A DNA stretch of 64,000 nt from Haloferax elongans ATCC BAA-1513. GTDB lineage: Archaea; Halobacteriota; Halobacteria; Halobacteriales; Haloferacaceae. The stretch is taken from positions 115,070-179,069 of the forward strand of contig NZ_AOLK01000023.1 in assembly GCF_000336755.1 (NCBI RefSeq), in the 5' to 3' direction. Below the pieces are notes generated by a model that ran no database searches, was not told where the DNA came from, and saw only the letters and a program-made list of their open reading frames with translations. Position 1 is the first letter of the stretch; every line of letters begins with the position of its first letter. The translations under genes were made by a program, and so were the position numbers. Positions 25,403-33,663 of the stretch are shown here, piece after piece.

Positions 25403-25428
25403 AACAAATTTGTTCTATTATCCAATAG
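25403..25428 (+). promoter_or_regulatory. Adjacent palindromes at a small membrane protein promoter
   Basis: AACAAATTTGTT (25403-25414) is a perfect 12-base palindrome; the next bases CTATT-ATCC-AATAG (25415-25428) form a second inverted repeat that includes a TATA-like CTATTATC. The ATG of the next gene at 25448 is about 27-30 bases from the TATA centre, so a leaderless start with an operator abutting the TATA box is likely. Confidence 0.45.
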
Positions 25429-25447
25429 GGTACAGTGAGGTAGAATC

Positions 25448-25792
25448 ATGCGCAAACGAACATCCCATAGCGACAGCATCGTCTCAGAGACACGCTACGA
25501 CGTCATCCTCGCGGCGCTCCCGGTTCCGCTCTTCGTGGGAGTCACCGTGGGGGCATTGACCGGACAACCGCTCTCGTTGACGACCGGTGCCGGGGGGTTC
25601 GTCTCAGCGCTCGTCCTCGCCTATGGGCTGTTCGTCGCCGCACCGACTGACGCGGTGCGGTCGTCCACACCTGATGTCAGTCTCAACGCCAACAACATGA
25701 GTCTCGACGCCAACAACGTGGGCCTCGACGCGACACACGAGTCGGACAGAGACGAACCCACGACGACGGGGCGTCGATACCGCGGTATCTAA
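25448..25792 (+). CDS. Small membrane protein with heptapeptide repeats
   Basis: A 114-residue protein with two predicted membrane helices (DVILAALPVPLFVGVTVGAL and GGFVSALVLAYGLFVAAPTD) and a cytoplasmic or external C-terminal tail. The tail contains three tandem seven-residue repeats, SLNANNM, SLDANNV, GLDATHE. Domain content not recognised. A leaderless start is supported by the TATA-like element in the palindrome just upstream. It is convergent with the next small gene. Confidence 0.75.
   Translation: MRKRTSHSDSIVSETRYDVILAALPVPLFVGVTVGALTGQPLSLTTGAGGFVSALVLAYGLFVAAPTDAVRSSTPDVSLNANNMSLDANNVGLDATHESDRDEPTTTGRRYRGI
25679..25741 (+). repeat. Three tandem 21-bp units
   Basis: AGTCTC(A/G)ACGCCAACAAC(A/G)TG occurs at 25679-25699 and 25700-25720, and a decayed third copy lies at 25721-25741. 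They are in frame and encode the heptapeptides SLNANNM, SLDANNV and GLDATHE of the small membrane protein. The first two copies differ at only two bases, pointing to a recent duplication. Confidence 0.8.
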
Positions 25793-25805
25793 CCGCCTGT
25801 GTTCC

Positions 25806-25967
25806 TCACGGTCGGTTCCACTCCCAAATCCAGTAGGCCGCGCCGAACAACATCAACCCCACACCGAATGCCGACGACGCGGGTTCGGGGATAATGACCA
25901 GAACCAACCCGATGAAAATAATCGCTGTCGGCCCAATCTCGTCTGCGTATTGCTTGAGTGGGTCCAT
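25806..25967 (-). CDS. 53-residue membrane protein
   Basis: The frame runs from the ATG at 25967 to the TGA at 25806-25808. The protein begins MDPLKQYADEIGPTAIIFIG and holds two short hydrophobic segments (PTAIIFIGLVLVIIPEP and SAFGVGLMLFGAAYWIWEW), ending NRP. It is too short for long-ORF searches, but the amphipathic N terminus and membrane helices look like a real small haloarchaeal protein. Function unknown. Confidence 0.65.
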   Translation of the reverse strand: MDPLKQYADEIGPTAIIFIGLVLVIIPEPASSAFGVGLMLFGAAYWIWEWNRP

Positions 25968-26060
25968 ACGTCACCTACGCGCTTCGGGGTGAAGTGAGTT
26001 GTTGCGATTCCGATGGGATGGTAAAAAGGAGAACGCCAGAAATCGTGTCTTCCGTCCGGG

Positions 26061-26540
26061 TTAGGCCGGAAGCGGCCCGAGGAACTCGAAGCCGTACTGC
26101 TCGCCGATTGCAAACAGTTCCTGCAGTTGCTCGTCGGTCACCTCCTGCGGTTCGGGAAGCGTGCGACCATCGGCCGGGACGCCAGCCTCGACGAAGAACG
26201 CTTCCGACCCACCGGGTGACATGACTGCGATGACGCGGCATACCTCGTCGGTTTCGTTGGCGAATCCGTGTGGGACTTCACTGCCGACGTAGCCGCTCAT
26301 CCCCGGCGAGAGCGTCTGGTCGACGCCGTCTACATGAAGTCGTGCTTCGCCCTCGATGACATGGAATACTTCAGACGGCGCGTGTGTGTGCAGACCGTTC
26401 TCGAACCGCGGCGGAACGAGCATGTCGAGAACTGTGTACTCCCCGTCTGTGTCGTCGCTTCCCGCGGTGACGCTAATGAGTGCGCCGAGAACCTGCAGAT
26501 GCTGTGCGTTCGAAAACTCCCTCGTCGCGTGCTGTGACAT
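26061..26540 (-). CDS. Cupin domain protein
   Basis: A 159-residue single-cupin protein. Cupin motif 1 is LHTHAPSEVFHVIEG (about 50-64) with the histidine pair and the glutamate; motif 2 is VGSEVPHGFAN (about 87-97). It would bind a divalent metal. The pattern resembles quercetin 2,3-dioxygenase-like cupins, but substrate is unknown. A C-terminal helical tail (EVTDEQLQELFAIGEQYG) is usual for the haloarchaeal members. ATG at 26540. Confidence 0.88.
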   Translation of the reverse strand: MSQHATREFSNAQHLQVLGALISVTAGSDDTDGEYTVLDMLVPPRFENGLHTHAPSEVFHVIEGEARLHVDGVDQTLSPGMSGYVGSEVPHGFANETDEVCRVIAVMSPGGSEAFFVEAGVPADGRTLPEPQEVTDEQLQELFAIGEQYGFEFLGPLPA

Positions 26541-26671
26541 TACACTACTCCGGGCGGAGAGACGGCTGCTGAGGATATAATCACGTATTGCGCGGGTACG
26601 GTATGTCCGGCAGAACGGACGCTCACGAGGCGAGGGTCGTCGGTAGCAAAAAGAGGAGAGTGCGAGCGAAC

Positions 26672-27055
26672 TTATCGAGCCGCCGGGGTCATGTCGTCGC
26701 CGACGGCGCTCATCACCTGAAAGGCGGCGCTCGCGGCGAGGCCACGGGCGACCTCGTCGCGGTCTTCGTCGGTGAGACCGGTGTCGAGGTCCTCAGTGTC
26801 GGGAGAGAAGCCAGCGCTGACCGGGTGGCCGATAGGTGGGTGGACGGCCACCGTCGCCATCGGACCCCCGGTGGTCGTCGAGAGTTCGGACCCGACGGCG
26901 AACCCCTCGGGGAGATACGACTCGGTACGTGAGACGATGCCGGCGACAGCCCGCCGGAGCGAATCCATCTGCTCCGGGGTCAGCTCGACAGCATCAGACG
27001 TCCGGCCGGCACCAGGGACGCCGGGAGCGCCCGCATATGGGTTGTTCCCGTTCAT
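26672..27055 (-). CDS. Haloarchaeal protein (DUF5811-like)
   Basis: A 127-residue protein starting MNGNNPYAGAPGVPGAG, followed by a helix (ELTPEQMDSLRRAVAGIVSR) and a conserved-looking core TTTGGPMATVAVHPPIGHPV. I recall this as DUF5811, of unknown function and restricted to haloarchaea. C-terminal helices (EVARGLAASAAFQVMSAVGD) end the protein. No membrane segment or catalytic motif. Confidence 0.75.
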   Translation of the reverse strand: MNGNNPYAGAPGVPGAGRTSDAVELTPEQMDSLRRAVAGIVSRTESYLPEGFAVGSELSTTTGGPMATVAVHPPIGHPVSAGFSPDTEDLDTGLTDEDRDEVARGLAASAAFQVMSAVGDDMTPAAR

Positions 27056-27122
27056 CAGTCGTCATGGCTACGGGGAGGACGTGTAAAAACCCGTCGTCAT
27101 CCGTGAGTCAGGGTACCACTGG

Positions 27123-28052
27123 TCAAAGAGACCACGCAGCCGTTATCGTCCCGAGTCCCACAGCCGACTCGTCAGTCGTTGTCGGGAGGTGAATCGAGAC
27201 AATAGTCCCGTGCGGTGAGCGCGTCTCGACGTCAAGCGACCCGCCAGAGGCCTCGACGGCGGCCCAGACGAGCCACAGTCCGATTCCAGTCGTATGCGTT
27301 AGCTGCGTCTCTGTCCCGTTGATGATGGCGTCGCGCTCGATTTTCGGGATTCCGGGACCGTCGTCGGCGACGGCAACACAGACCTCTTCGCCGGTTCGCG
27401 TGACTGAAATCTCGATGGTCGGTTCGTCGTCGCTGTGGACCGCAGCGTTGTCGAGAAGTTCGGCGATTCCCCGCGGCAATGCCGGGTGTGCTTCCACGAC
27501 GACCGCTGGTGGGATATCAACGGATACCGCTGCGTCTGGATGTTCGAGCTTCGTGTCTTCGACCGCGTCGGTGACGGCGCGAACAAGGTCGATTTCGACC
27601 TCGACTCCCTCCGCTTTTTCGACCGACCGAAGCAGCGAGACTTCGTTGCTCACATCGACTAATCGTTGTGCGCGCGCCTGAATCGACGCCACGGCGTCGA
27701 TGTCGTCGGGGACGTCCGAGCGTGCTTCGACGAGTTCCGTGTATCCCAAAATCGCTGTGCAGGCGTTTCGGATATCGTGGCGGAGGACTCGGTGCAGGAC
27801 GCTCGTCTGCGTCAGCGTCGTTTCGAGGCGGGCGGTCGTCTCGGCGAGTTCGGTGTGACTGCGATTGACGAGAACGTACACGAGACCAGCAGAGAGTACG
27901 ACAAACAGCAACCCCTTCGAGGTCTGGAGGAGCGCGTGGTTCGGCATGTGCTCGACGAAGTAGTCGCTCACGAGGACCCAAACGAACCCGAAGACAGCGT
28001 AGACCGCCGCGATTCGCCCGGGTGAGTAGTCGAACGCGTCCTCCCCCTTCAT
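27123..28052 (-). CDS. Membrane histidine kinase
   Basis: A 309-residue sensor kinase. Two helices (about 13-30 and 46-63) anchor it, with only a short external loop between them. The phosphoacceptor is His92 in VLHRVLRHDIRNACTAILGY. The HATPase domain has PRGIAELLDNAAVHS (N box), VADDGPGIPKIERD and TTGIGLWLVWAAVEASGG (G boxes). No adjacent response regulator is present, so it is an orphan kinase. ATG at 28052 avoids the upstream arginine-rich non-coding frame. Confidence 0.92.
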   Translation of the reverse strand: MKGEDAFDYSPGRIAAVYAVFGFVWVLVSDYFVEHMPNHALLQTSKGLLFVVLSAGLVYVLVNRSHTELAETTARLETTLTQTSVLHRVLRHDIRNACTAILGYTELVEARSDVPDDIDAVASIQARAQRLVDVSNEVSLLRSVEKAEGVEVEIDLVRAVTDAVEDTKLEHPDAAVSVDIPPAVVVEAHPALPRGIAELLDNAAVHSDDEPTIEISVTRTGEEVCVAVADDGPGIPKIERDAIINGTETQLTHTTGIGLWLVWAAVEASGGSLDVETRSPHGTIVSIHLPTTTDESAVGLGTITAAWSL

Positions 28053-28134
28053 CAGCAGTGGATTGTCACCACCCCTGATTAGTGCGTCGGTCACACGTCC
28101 GACAGGAAACGAGCGTCTCAGCGGTGACGACGAC

Positions 28135-28608
28135 TCAGAAAATAGATTCGCTATCGCCGTACGCCGCAACCGTGACGACGGTCGTGTAGCCGTCACCCTC
28201 GTGTTCTGCCGCGGTAAGCGCGACCTGTTCGTCGTCGAACTCCCACTCTCGGAGCCCGCGACCGGCGTCGAGACCGTCGATGACTGCTGTGTGAACGGCG
28301 TCTTCGTCGGTTCCCGAGGCCTCGTAGAACAGACCAGGGCCGGGTCCAGTCGCCCACCCAAGGCCGGCGACGACCGTCTCACCGGGCGTGGACGTCGTCT
28401 CGCGGGCTTCGACGACCGTCAGGCGGGTGCCTGCCGGGCCGAGGTCGGGCGCGACATCGACTTCCTCGACCGTCGCGTCCGCGGGAACGACAGACGAGAC
28501 AGCGACGAGGTTGTAGTTGTGGATGTTGGCGGCGGCGAGGGCGGCGTCGTAGGACGCCATCTCCGTCGGGGCCGTACCGACCCCGCGGACGACGCGGATG
28601 ATGCTCAT
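28135..28608 (-). CDS. pdaD: Pyruvoyl-dependent arginine decarboxylase
   Basis: A 157-residue enzyme forming agmatine from arginine, needed in archaea for polyamines and for agmatidine in tRNA-Ile. It is made as a proenzyme that self-cleaves between two serines to create the pyruvoyl group; the candidate pair is Ser38-Ser39 in NLVAVSSVVPADA. The alpha-chain motif WATGPGPGLFYEASG and the C-terminal TTVVTVAAYGDSESIF fit the PvlArgDC family. ATG at 28608. Confidence 0.93.
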   Translation of the reverse strand: MSIIRVVRGVGTAPTEMASYDAALAAANIHNYNLVAVSSVVPADATVEEVDVAPDLGPAGTRLTVVEARETTSTPGETVVAGLGWATGPGPGLFYEASGTDEDAVHTAVIDGLDAGRGLREWEFDDEQVALTAAEHEGDGYTTVVTVAAYGDSESIF

Positions 28609-28773
28609 GTCTGAACGAACGCGCCAGCTAAAAAGGGGGTTACGGATGAGAACGGACAAATCGGAAGTAAAGCCGGGGGAGTCTCAATACAGAGTGCTGA
28701 AATCGGAGACGGCTCCGTAGTTCGGCCCCGAGTTAGTGCCGACTCCGTATCAGACGCCCCAGTTCGGGTCTGC

Positions 28774-30012
28774 TCAGTACTGGTAGTCGGTGAATCCGGA
28801 GATGGGGCCGGTGCCGGACTCTTCGACCTCTTCGAGTTTCTCGTGGGCCGCGTGGAAGTCGGCTTCTGTCACTTCGGTACGCTCGTCGCGGATAGCGAAC
28901 ATGCCCGCCTCGGTGGCGAGCGAGGCGACGTCGGCACCGGAGTAGTCGTCCAGTTCCTCGGCGAGCGCGTCGAAGTCCACGCCGTCGGCGACGTTCATGT
29001 CGCGGGTGTGGATGTCGAGGATGCGACGGCGACCTTCGACGTCGGGCTTGGGAACCTCGATGAGGCGGTCGAAGCGACCGGGACGGAGAATCGCTTCGTC
29101 AAGCATGTCGAAGCGGTTGGTCGCCGCGATGATGCGAATCTCGCCGCGGTCGTCGAAGCCGTCCATCTCCGAGAGCAGTTGCATCATGGTCCGCTGGACC
29201 TCGGCGTCACCGGAGGTCTTCGAGTCGGTACGCTTGGAGGCAACCGCGTCGATTTCGTCGATGAAGATGATTACTGGTTCGCGCTCGGCGGCGAGTTTGA
29301 ACAGGTCGCGGACAAGGCGCGCACCCTCGCCGATGAACTTCTGGACGAGTTCGGACCCGGCCATCTTGATGAACGAGGCGTTGGTCTCGTTGGCGACGGC
29401 CTTCGCGAGCATCGTCTTCCCGGTACCCGGCGGGCCATAGAGGAGGACGCCAGACGGTGGGTCGATGCCGACCTTCTCGAACATCTCGGGGTTTTCGAGG
29501 GGTTGTTCGACCGCCTCGCGAACCTCCCGGACCTGCTCGTCGATGCCGCCGATGTCGTCGTAGCAGACGGTCGGCGAATCGACAACTTCCATCGCCTGCG
29601 CGCGGGCGTCCGTCTCGTCGTCCAGAATGGTCTGGATGGCAAACGAGTCGTTGATGGCGACGCGGTCGCCGGGTTCGAGGTCCTCGTACGTGAGGTTCGG
29701 CGCGAGGTCGGTCAGCACCTCCTGATTGTTGCCGTGCTGTTTGATGACGACGCCGTCGTCGGTCACCTCTTCGACCGTGGCGATGTAGTACGACGCGGTC
29801 TTCAGCGCGTCGTTACGCGCTTTTATCTGTTCGACTTCGTCGACCAACTCGGCCCGCTTCTCGTCTACCGCCTGAAGGCGCTCGTCGAGTTCGCGGTTGA
29901 CCTCGACCATCCGTTCGAAATGCTGTCGGAGTGCAGAGAGACGCTCTGCTTCCGACATGTCGGGGTCCAGATCGAGATGAGGACGTTCTGGGAGAGATGG
30001 ACTCCGTGACAT
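28774..30012 (-). CDS. pan: Proteasome-activating nucleotidase
   Basis: A 412-residue AAA+ ATPase that unfolds substrates for the 20S proteasome. The N-terminal coiled coil (about 20-75) is followed by an OB domain (about 77-130). Walker A is GPPGTGKT (193-200), Walker B FIDEIDA, and the second region of homology includes ATNRFDMLDEAILRPGRFDR. The C-terminal residues are DYQY. The canonical HbYX gate-opening motif requires a penultimate Tyr, and here it is Gln, so docking may differ. A TATA-like ATTTACG near 30040 supports a leaderless ATG at 30012. Haloferax has two paralogues, PanA and PanB; which one this is I cannot prove. Confidence 0.96.
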   Translation of the reverse strand: MSRSPSLPERPHLDLDPDMSEAERLSALRQHFERMVEVNRELDERLQAVDEKRAELVDEVEQIKARNDALKTASYYIATVEEVTDDGVVIKQHGNNQEVLTDLAPNLTYEDLEPGDRVAINDSFAIQTILDDETDARAQAMEVVDSPTVCYDDIGGIDEQVREVREAVEQPLENPEMFEKVGIDPPSGVLLYGPPGTGKTMLAKAVANETNASFIKMAGSELVQKFIGEGARLVRDLFKLAAEREPVIIFIDEIDAVASKRTDSKTSGDAEVQRTMMQLLSEMDGFDDRGEIRIIAATNRFDMLDEAILRPGRFDRLIEVPKPDVEGRRRILDIHTRDMNVADGVDFDALAEELDDYSGADVASLATEAGMFAIRDERTEVTEADFHAAHEKLEEVEESGTGPISGFTDYQY

Positions 30013-30306
30013 CGGTTAGTGGGGGAAATTAGGCTCGTGCGTAAATGTGCCTTTGGGTCGGAGAACACGTGTTTGGAAATTTGGGCGAGCCTCGCCAGTG
30101 GGCGAGCACTGAAACAGGGAGGAAAACGCGGAGGCGGGTAGTCCACAGGTCGCCCCTCGCTCGGCCCGGACGTCTCCCCTCCGCACTGGTACATACGTGG
30201 CAAGCGAACTTGAAACGAGTTCGTCATTCTACGGAACGTCGGGGAAACGAGACGGTCGGTCTGACGCACCTGATAGACGGTCGAAAGTACCGAATCGTGT
30301 CAAGTG

Positions 30307-30780
30307 CTACTCGGTTCGCTCGCCCTGATAACTCCCGTCGTAGGTGTCGTCGTGGGTCGCCTCGGCCAGGACGATTTGAGCGACGCGCGCGCCGCGTTCG
30401 AGTTCGATCGGGTGGTGGACCTGTAGCAGCCCCTCACCCTTCCCTTCGTATCCGGCGTCCCAGACGGCCGTGTTCAGCATACAGGAGTTCCGCATCAGCG
30501 ACGACCGGGGGTAGATGTAACCGACGTGGCCCTCGGGGATGTGGACCGTCTCGGCGTACTGAAGGACGTAGCCACCCGGTTCGAGGTGGTAGGTCTCTGT
30601 CACGGGGTCGCTGACGTCGAGCGCGCGACGCTCGCCGATGGTCTTTCCCTCGCGGCCGATACGCCCGGATTCGACCTGTTCGAGAATGGCGTCGAGTGTC
30701 AAATCGACGCCGTTCGGTTGGACCTGGTCCTCGGAGACGGGCGTGATGTGCTGTGCGACGAATGAACCGGCGCGGTACAT
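30307..30780 (-). CDS. dUTP diphosphatase (dCTP deaminase/dUTPase superfamily)
   Basis: A 157-residue enzyme of the trimeric dUTPase/dCTP deaminase fold. Motif PRSSLMRNSCMLNTAVWDAG, followed by YEGKGEGLLQVHHP, is the family signature; VQPNGVDLTLDAI gives an early motif. It would hydrolyse dUTP to dUMP, keeping uracil out of DNA. The ATG at 30780 is preferred over the GTG at 30798. It could instead be a dCTP deaminase; the haloarchaeal proteins of this size are usually called dUTPase. Confidence 0.85.
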   Translation of the reverse strand: MYRAGSFVAQHITPVSEDQVQPNGVDLTLDAILEQVESGRIGREGKTIGERRALDVSDPVTETYHLEPGGYVLQYAETVHIPEGHVGYIYPRSSLMRNSCMLNTAVWDAGYEGKGEGLLQVHHPIELERGARVAQIVLAEATHDDTYDGSYQGERTE

Positions 30781-30996
30781 ACTCGAATGCGAGTCCACGG
30801 CGTCTAAAACGATGCCGAACTTCGGTGACCCAGTCGAGACGGCTCCTCAGGTCGTGATGGAGGTGGAACCTGCCACCACCACCTGTCTGATGACAAGTGG
30901 CATGGGGCAACCACCAAGGAGTTTAATCGTCCTTAGACGGTAGAAACCGTCAGACTGCGGTATCCTTCACGTTCGAAGATAGGGAAGTACGCGGGA

Positions 30997-31004
30997 TTTA
31001 TATT
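30997..31004 (+). promoter_or_regulatory. TATA box for aconitase
   Basis: TTTATATT centred about 28 bases upstream of the ATG at 31030, the distance expected for a leaderless haloarchaeal transcript. Purine-rich sequence GCGGGA sits just upstream, consistent with a BRE. Confidence 0.65.
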
Positions 31005-31029
31005 CGAGGCCCATCGACATTCGCCTGTT

Positions 31030-32997
31030 ATGGGACAGACGCTCACTGAACAGATTCTATCGGACCATCTCGTCGAGGGTGACCTCACCCCCGGAGAGGA
31101 GATTGGAATCGAAATCGACCAGGTTCTGATGCAGGACACGACTGGGACCATGGTCTGGCTGCAGTTCGAGGCACTCGACCTCGACGAGGCACAGACCGAA
31201 CTCGCCGCCCAGTACTGTGACCACCAGACCTACCAGTTCGACTTCAAGAACACGGACGACCACCGCTTCCTCCGTTCTGCGGCCGGGACATACGGTGCCC
31301 ACTTCTCCCGACCCGGTAACGGTATTTGCCACAACGTCCACAAGGAGAACTTCGCCGCACCCGGCAAGACGCTCCTCGGCTCCGACTCGCACACGCCGAC
31401 GCCCGGTGGCCTCGGTCAGCTCGCCATCGGTGCTGGTGGCCTCGACATCGCCGTCGCCATGGGTGGCGGCGCGTACTACGTCGAGATGCCGGAAGTCGTC
31501 AACGTCCGCCTCGAAGGCGAGCTTCCCGAGTGGTCCTCCGCGAAGGACGTCATCCTCGAGATGCTCCGCCGCGAGACCGTCAAGGGCGGCGTCGGCAAGG
31601 TGTTCGAGTACACCGGCCCCGGTGCTGAATCGCTCTCCGTGCCCGAGCGAACGACCATCACCAACATGGGGACGGAACTCGGTGCGACCTCGTCCATCTT
31701 CGAGACGGACGAGAAGACCAAAGACTACCTCGAACGACAGGGTCGCGGCGACGAGTACGTCGAACTGACGGCCGACGACGACGCGGAATACGCCGACGAA
31801 ATCGTCATCGACCTCTCGGACCTCGAACCGCTCATCGCCTGCCCGTCGATGCCGGACAAGGTCGTTCCCGTCCGCGAAGTCGCTGGCAAGAAGGTCGAGC
31901 AGGTCCTCGTCGGTTCCTGTACGAACGGTGGCTACGAGGACATCCTCCCGGCCGCGAAGATGTTCGAGGGCCGCGAAGTCGCAAAGCACCTCGAAATGAT
32001 TGTCGCGCCCGGTTCGAAGCAGGCCGGTGAGATTCTGGCCCGCGAAGGCTGGACGGCCGAGATGATGGCCGCCGGTGTCAACGTCTCCGAGGCGACCTGT
32101 GGTCCGTGTATCGGTATCGGCCACGTGCCTGCCTCCGACTCTATCTCTCTGCGTACCTTCAACCGCAACTTCGAGGGTCGCTCCGGTATCGAGGACGACA
32201 ACGTCTACCTCTGCTCGCCGCAGGTCGCTGCCGCCGCAGCACTCAAGGGCGAAATCATCGACCCACGCGACCTCGCCGACGAACTCGGCGACCTCGAGTC
32301 GCCCGGTGTCGAACTCCCCGACAAGTACGACGGCTCCAAGACGGACCTCATCTACGCGGAAGACGCCATCGACGACGAACTCATCAAGGGCCCGAACATC
32401 GGCGAAGTCCCACTTCAGGACCCGCTCGGTGCCGACATCTCCGGTGAGACGCTCCTGAAGATGGAGGACAACATCACGACGGACCACATCATTCCGGCGA
32501 CGTCCGACATCCTCAAGTTCCGCTCGAACATCGAGCGCCTCTCGGACTTCACGCTCTCGCGTGTCGACGAGACGTTCGCCCAGCGCGCCAAGGAAGCCGG
32601 TTCCGGTGTCCTCGTCGCTGGCGAGAACTACGGTCAGGGTTCCTCGCGTGAGCACGCCGCGATGTGTCCGATGTACCTCGGCATCGAGGCCGTTCTCGCG
32701 CAGTCGTTCGCTCGCATCCACAAGGCGAACCTGTTCAACTTCGGTATCGTCCCCCTCGCCATCGACGAGGAGACCTACGCGAAGATCGAACAGGGCGACG
32801 ACGTCGAAATCGTCGACGACGTGGCTGCCGCAGTCGAATCCGGTCAGGAAGAGTTCACCATCCGCGTGAACGACGACTGGGAAGCGACGGCGGAACTCAA
32901 CGCATCCGAACGCGAGCGCAACATCCTCGCGGCCGGTGGCAAGCTGACCCTCACGAAGCAGCAGGCCGAAGGCGGCGCTGCCCCCGCGGACGACTAA
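31030..32997 (+). CDS. acn: Aconitate hydratase
   Basis: A 655-residue aconitase interconverting citrate and isocitrate. The iron-sulfur cluster cysteines are in GSCTNG (about 298-303) and CGPCIG (about 357-362), with the substrate-binding regions SDSHTPTPGG (about 119-128) and, in the swivel domain, GENYGQGSSREHA (about 532-544). The large and small domains are fused in one chain. Expressed from a strong-looking TATA box, probably leaderless. It stands alone between divergent dUTPase and rimI, supplying isocitrate to aceA and the TCA cycle. Confidence 0.97.
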   Translation: MGQTLTEQILSDHLVEGDLTPGEEIGIEIDQVLMQDTTGTMVWLQFEALDLDEAQTELAAQYCDHQTYQFDFKNTDDHRFLRSAAGTYGAHFSRPGNGICHNVHKENFAAPGKTLLGSDSHTPTPGGLGQLAIGAGGLDIAVAMGGGAYYVEMPEVVNVRLEGELPEWSSAKDVILEMLRRETVKGGVGKVFEYTGPGAESLSVPERTTITNMGTELGATSSIFETDEKTKDYLERQGRGDEYVELTADDDAEYADEIVIDLSDLEPLIACPSMPDKVVPVREVAGKKVEQVLVGSCTNGGYEDILPAAKMFEGREVAKHLEMIVAPGSKQAGEILAREGWTAEMMAAGVNVSEATCGPCIGIGHVPASDSISLRTFNRNFEGRSGIEDDNVYLCSPQVAAAAALKGEIIDPRDLADELGDLESPGVELPDKYDGSKTDLIYAEDAIDDELIKGPNIGEVPLQDPLGADISGETLLKMEDNITTDHIIPATSDILKFRSNIERLSDFTLSRVDETFAQRAKEAGSGVLVAGENYGQGSSREHAAMCPMYLGIEAVLAQSFARIHKANLFNFGIVPLAIDEETYAKIEQGDDVEIVDDVAAAVESGQEEFTIRVNDDWEATAELNASERERNILAAGGKLTLTKQQAEGGAAPADD

Positions 32998-33117
32998 CGC
33001 CACACCCAACACTTCTCACATTTTTCGACCGCCGAGCGACAACGTCGTCGCCGAGGCGCCCCCGTGTCTCGGAGTCGAGCCCGCGTGTTTTTGCATGCCC
33101 ACCACGTAGCGGCGCGC

Positions 33118-33606
33118 GTGACGGGTTTCGACGACGCTCGCCCCGACGACGTGGTCGTCCGGCGGGCCGACCGCGCCGACTTACTCGACGTGCTCCGTAT
33201 CGAGCGCACGTGTTTCGACGAGCCGTGGCCGTACTCGGCGTTCGAACTGTTCGTCGACGAACCCGCATTTCTCGTTGCCGCCCGCGGCAACGACATCCTC
33301 GGTTACGTCGTCGCCGACGTGATGCCGAATCACGGCAACGACATCGGCCACGTCAAGGATCTCGCGGTTCGACCCGAGGCCCGCGGACGGGGGCTCGGAC
33401 GGCACCTGCTGGTCAGTGCGTTGACGAGGCTCGTGATGGCGGGTGCGACCGTCGTCAAACTCGAAGTCCGCGTCTCGAACGACCCGGCGCTCGACCTCTA
33501 CCGAAGCGTCGGCTTTCAGGCCGCACGACGGAATCCCGGCTACTACTCGAACGGCGAAGACGCCTACATCATGGTCCTCGACCTCGACGAGTGGAAGAGT
33601 AGGTGA
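33118..33606 (+). CDS. rimI: Ribosomal-protein/N-terminal acetyltransferase RimI
   Basis: A 162-residue GNAT enzyme from the GTG at 33118. The acetyl-CoA loop is VKDLAVRPEARGRGLGRHLL (RGRGLG), followed by TVVKLEVRVSNDPALDLYRS and VGFQAARRNPGYYSNGEDAY, the RimI/Ard1 signature with the conserved YY-GEDA segment. It acetylates protein N termini, including ribosomal proteins. The open frame begins at 33064 but the first residues are basic and unlike the family. It follows aconitase by 120 bases. Confidence 0.93.
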   Translation: MTGFDDARPDDVVVRRADRADLLDVLRIERTCFDEPWPYSAFELFVDEPAFLVAARGNDILGYVVADVMPNHGNDIGHVKDLAVRPEARGRGLGRHLLVSALTRLVMAGATVVKLEVRVSNDPALDLYRSVGFQAARRNPGYYSNGEDAYIMVLDLDEWKSR

Positions 33607-33663
33607 CAGTATTGTAATCTGTTCCATGGTAGTCCTTAACATAGATTGCCCCGTACATCGACT

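Noticed and set aside
30838-30943. Small ORF or C/D-box-like RNA between dUTPase and aconitase
   Set aside because: A short frame and a TGATGA/CTGA pair can be found, but the box spacing is wrong for a C/D RNA and the frame has no recognisable feature.
31057-33012. 651-codon minus-strand frame opposite aconitase
   Set aside because: A shadow of the GC-rich aconitase gene; valine and arginine-rich with no domain.
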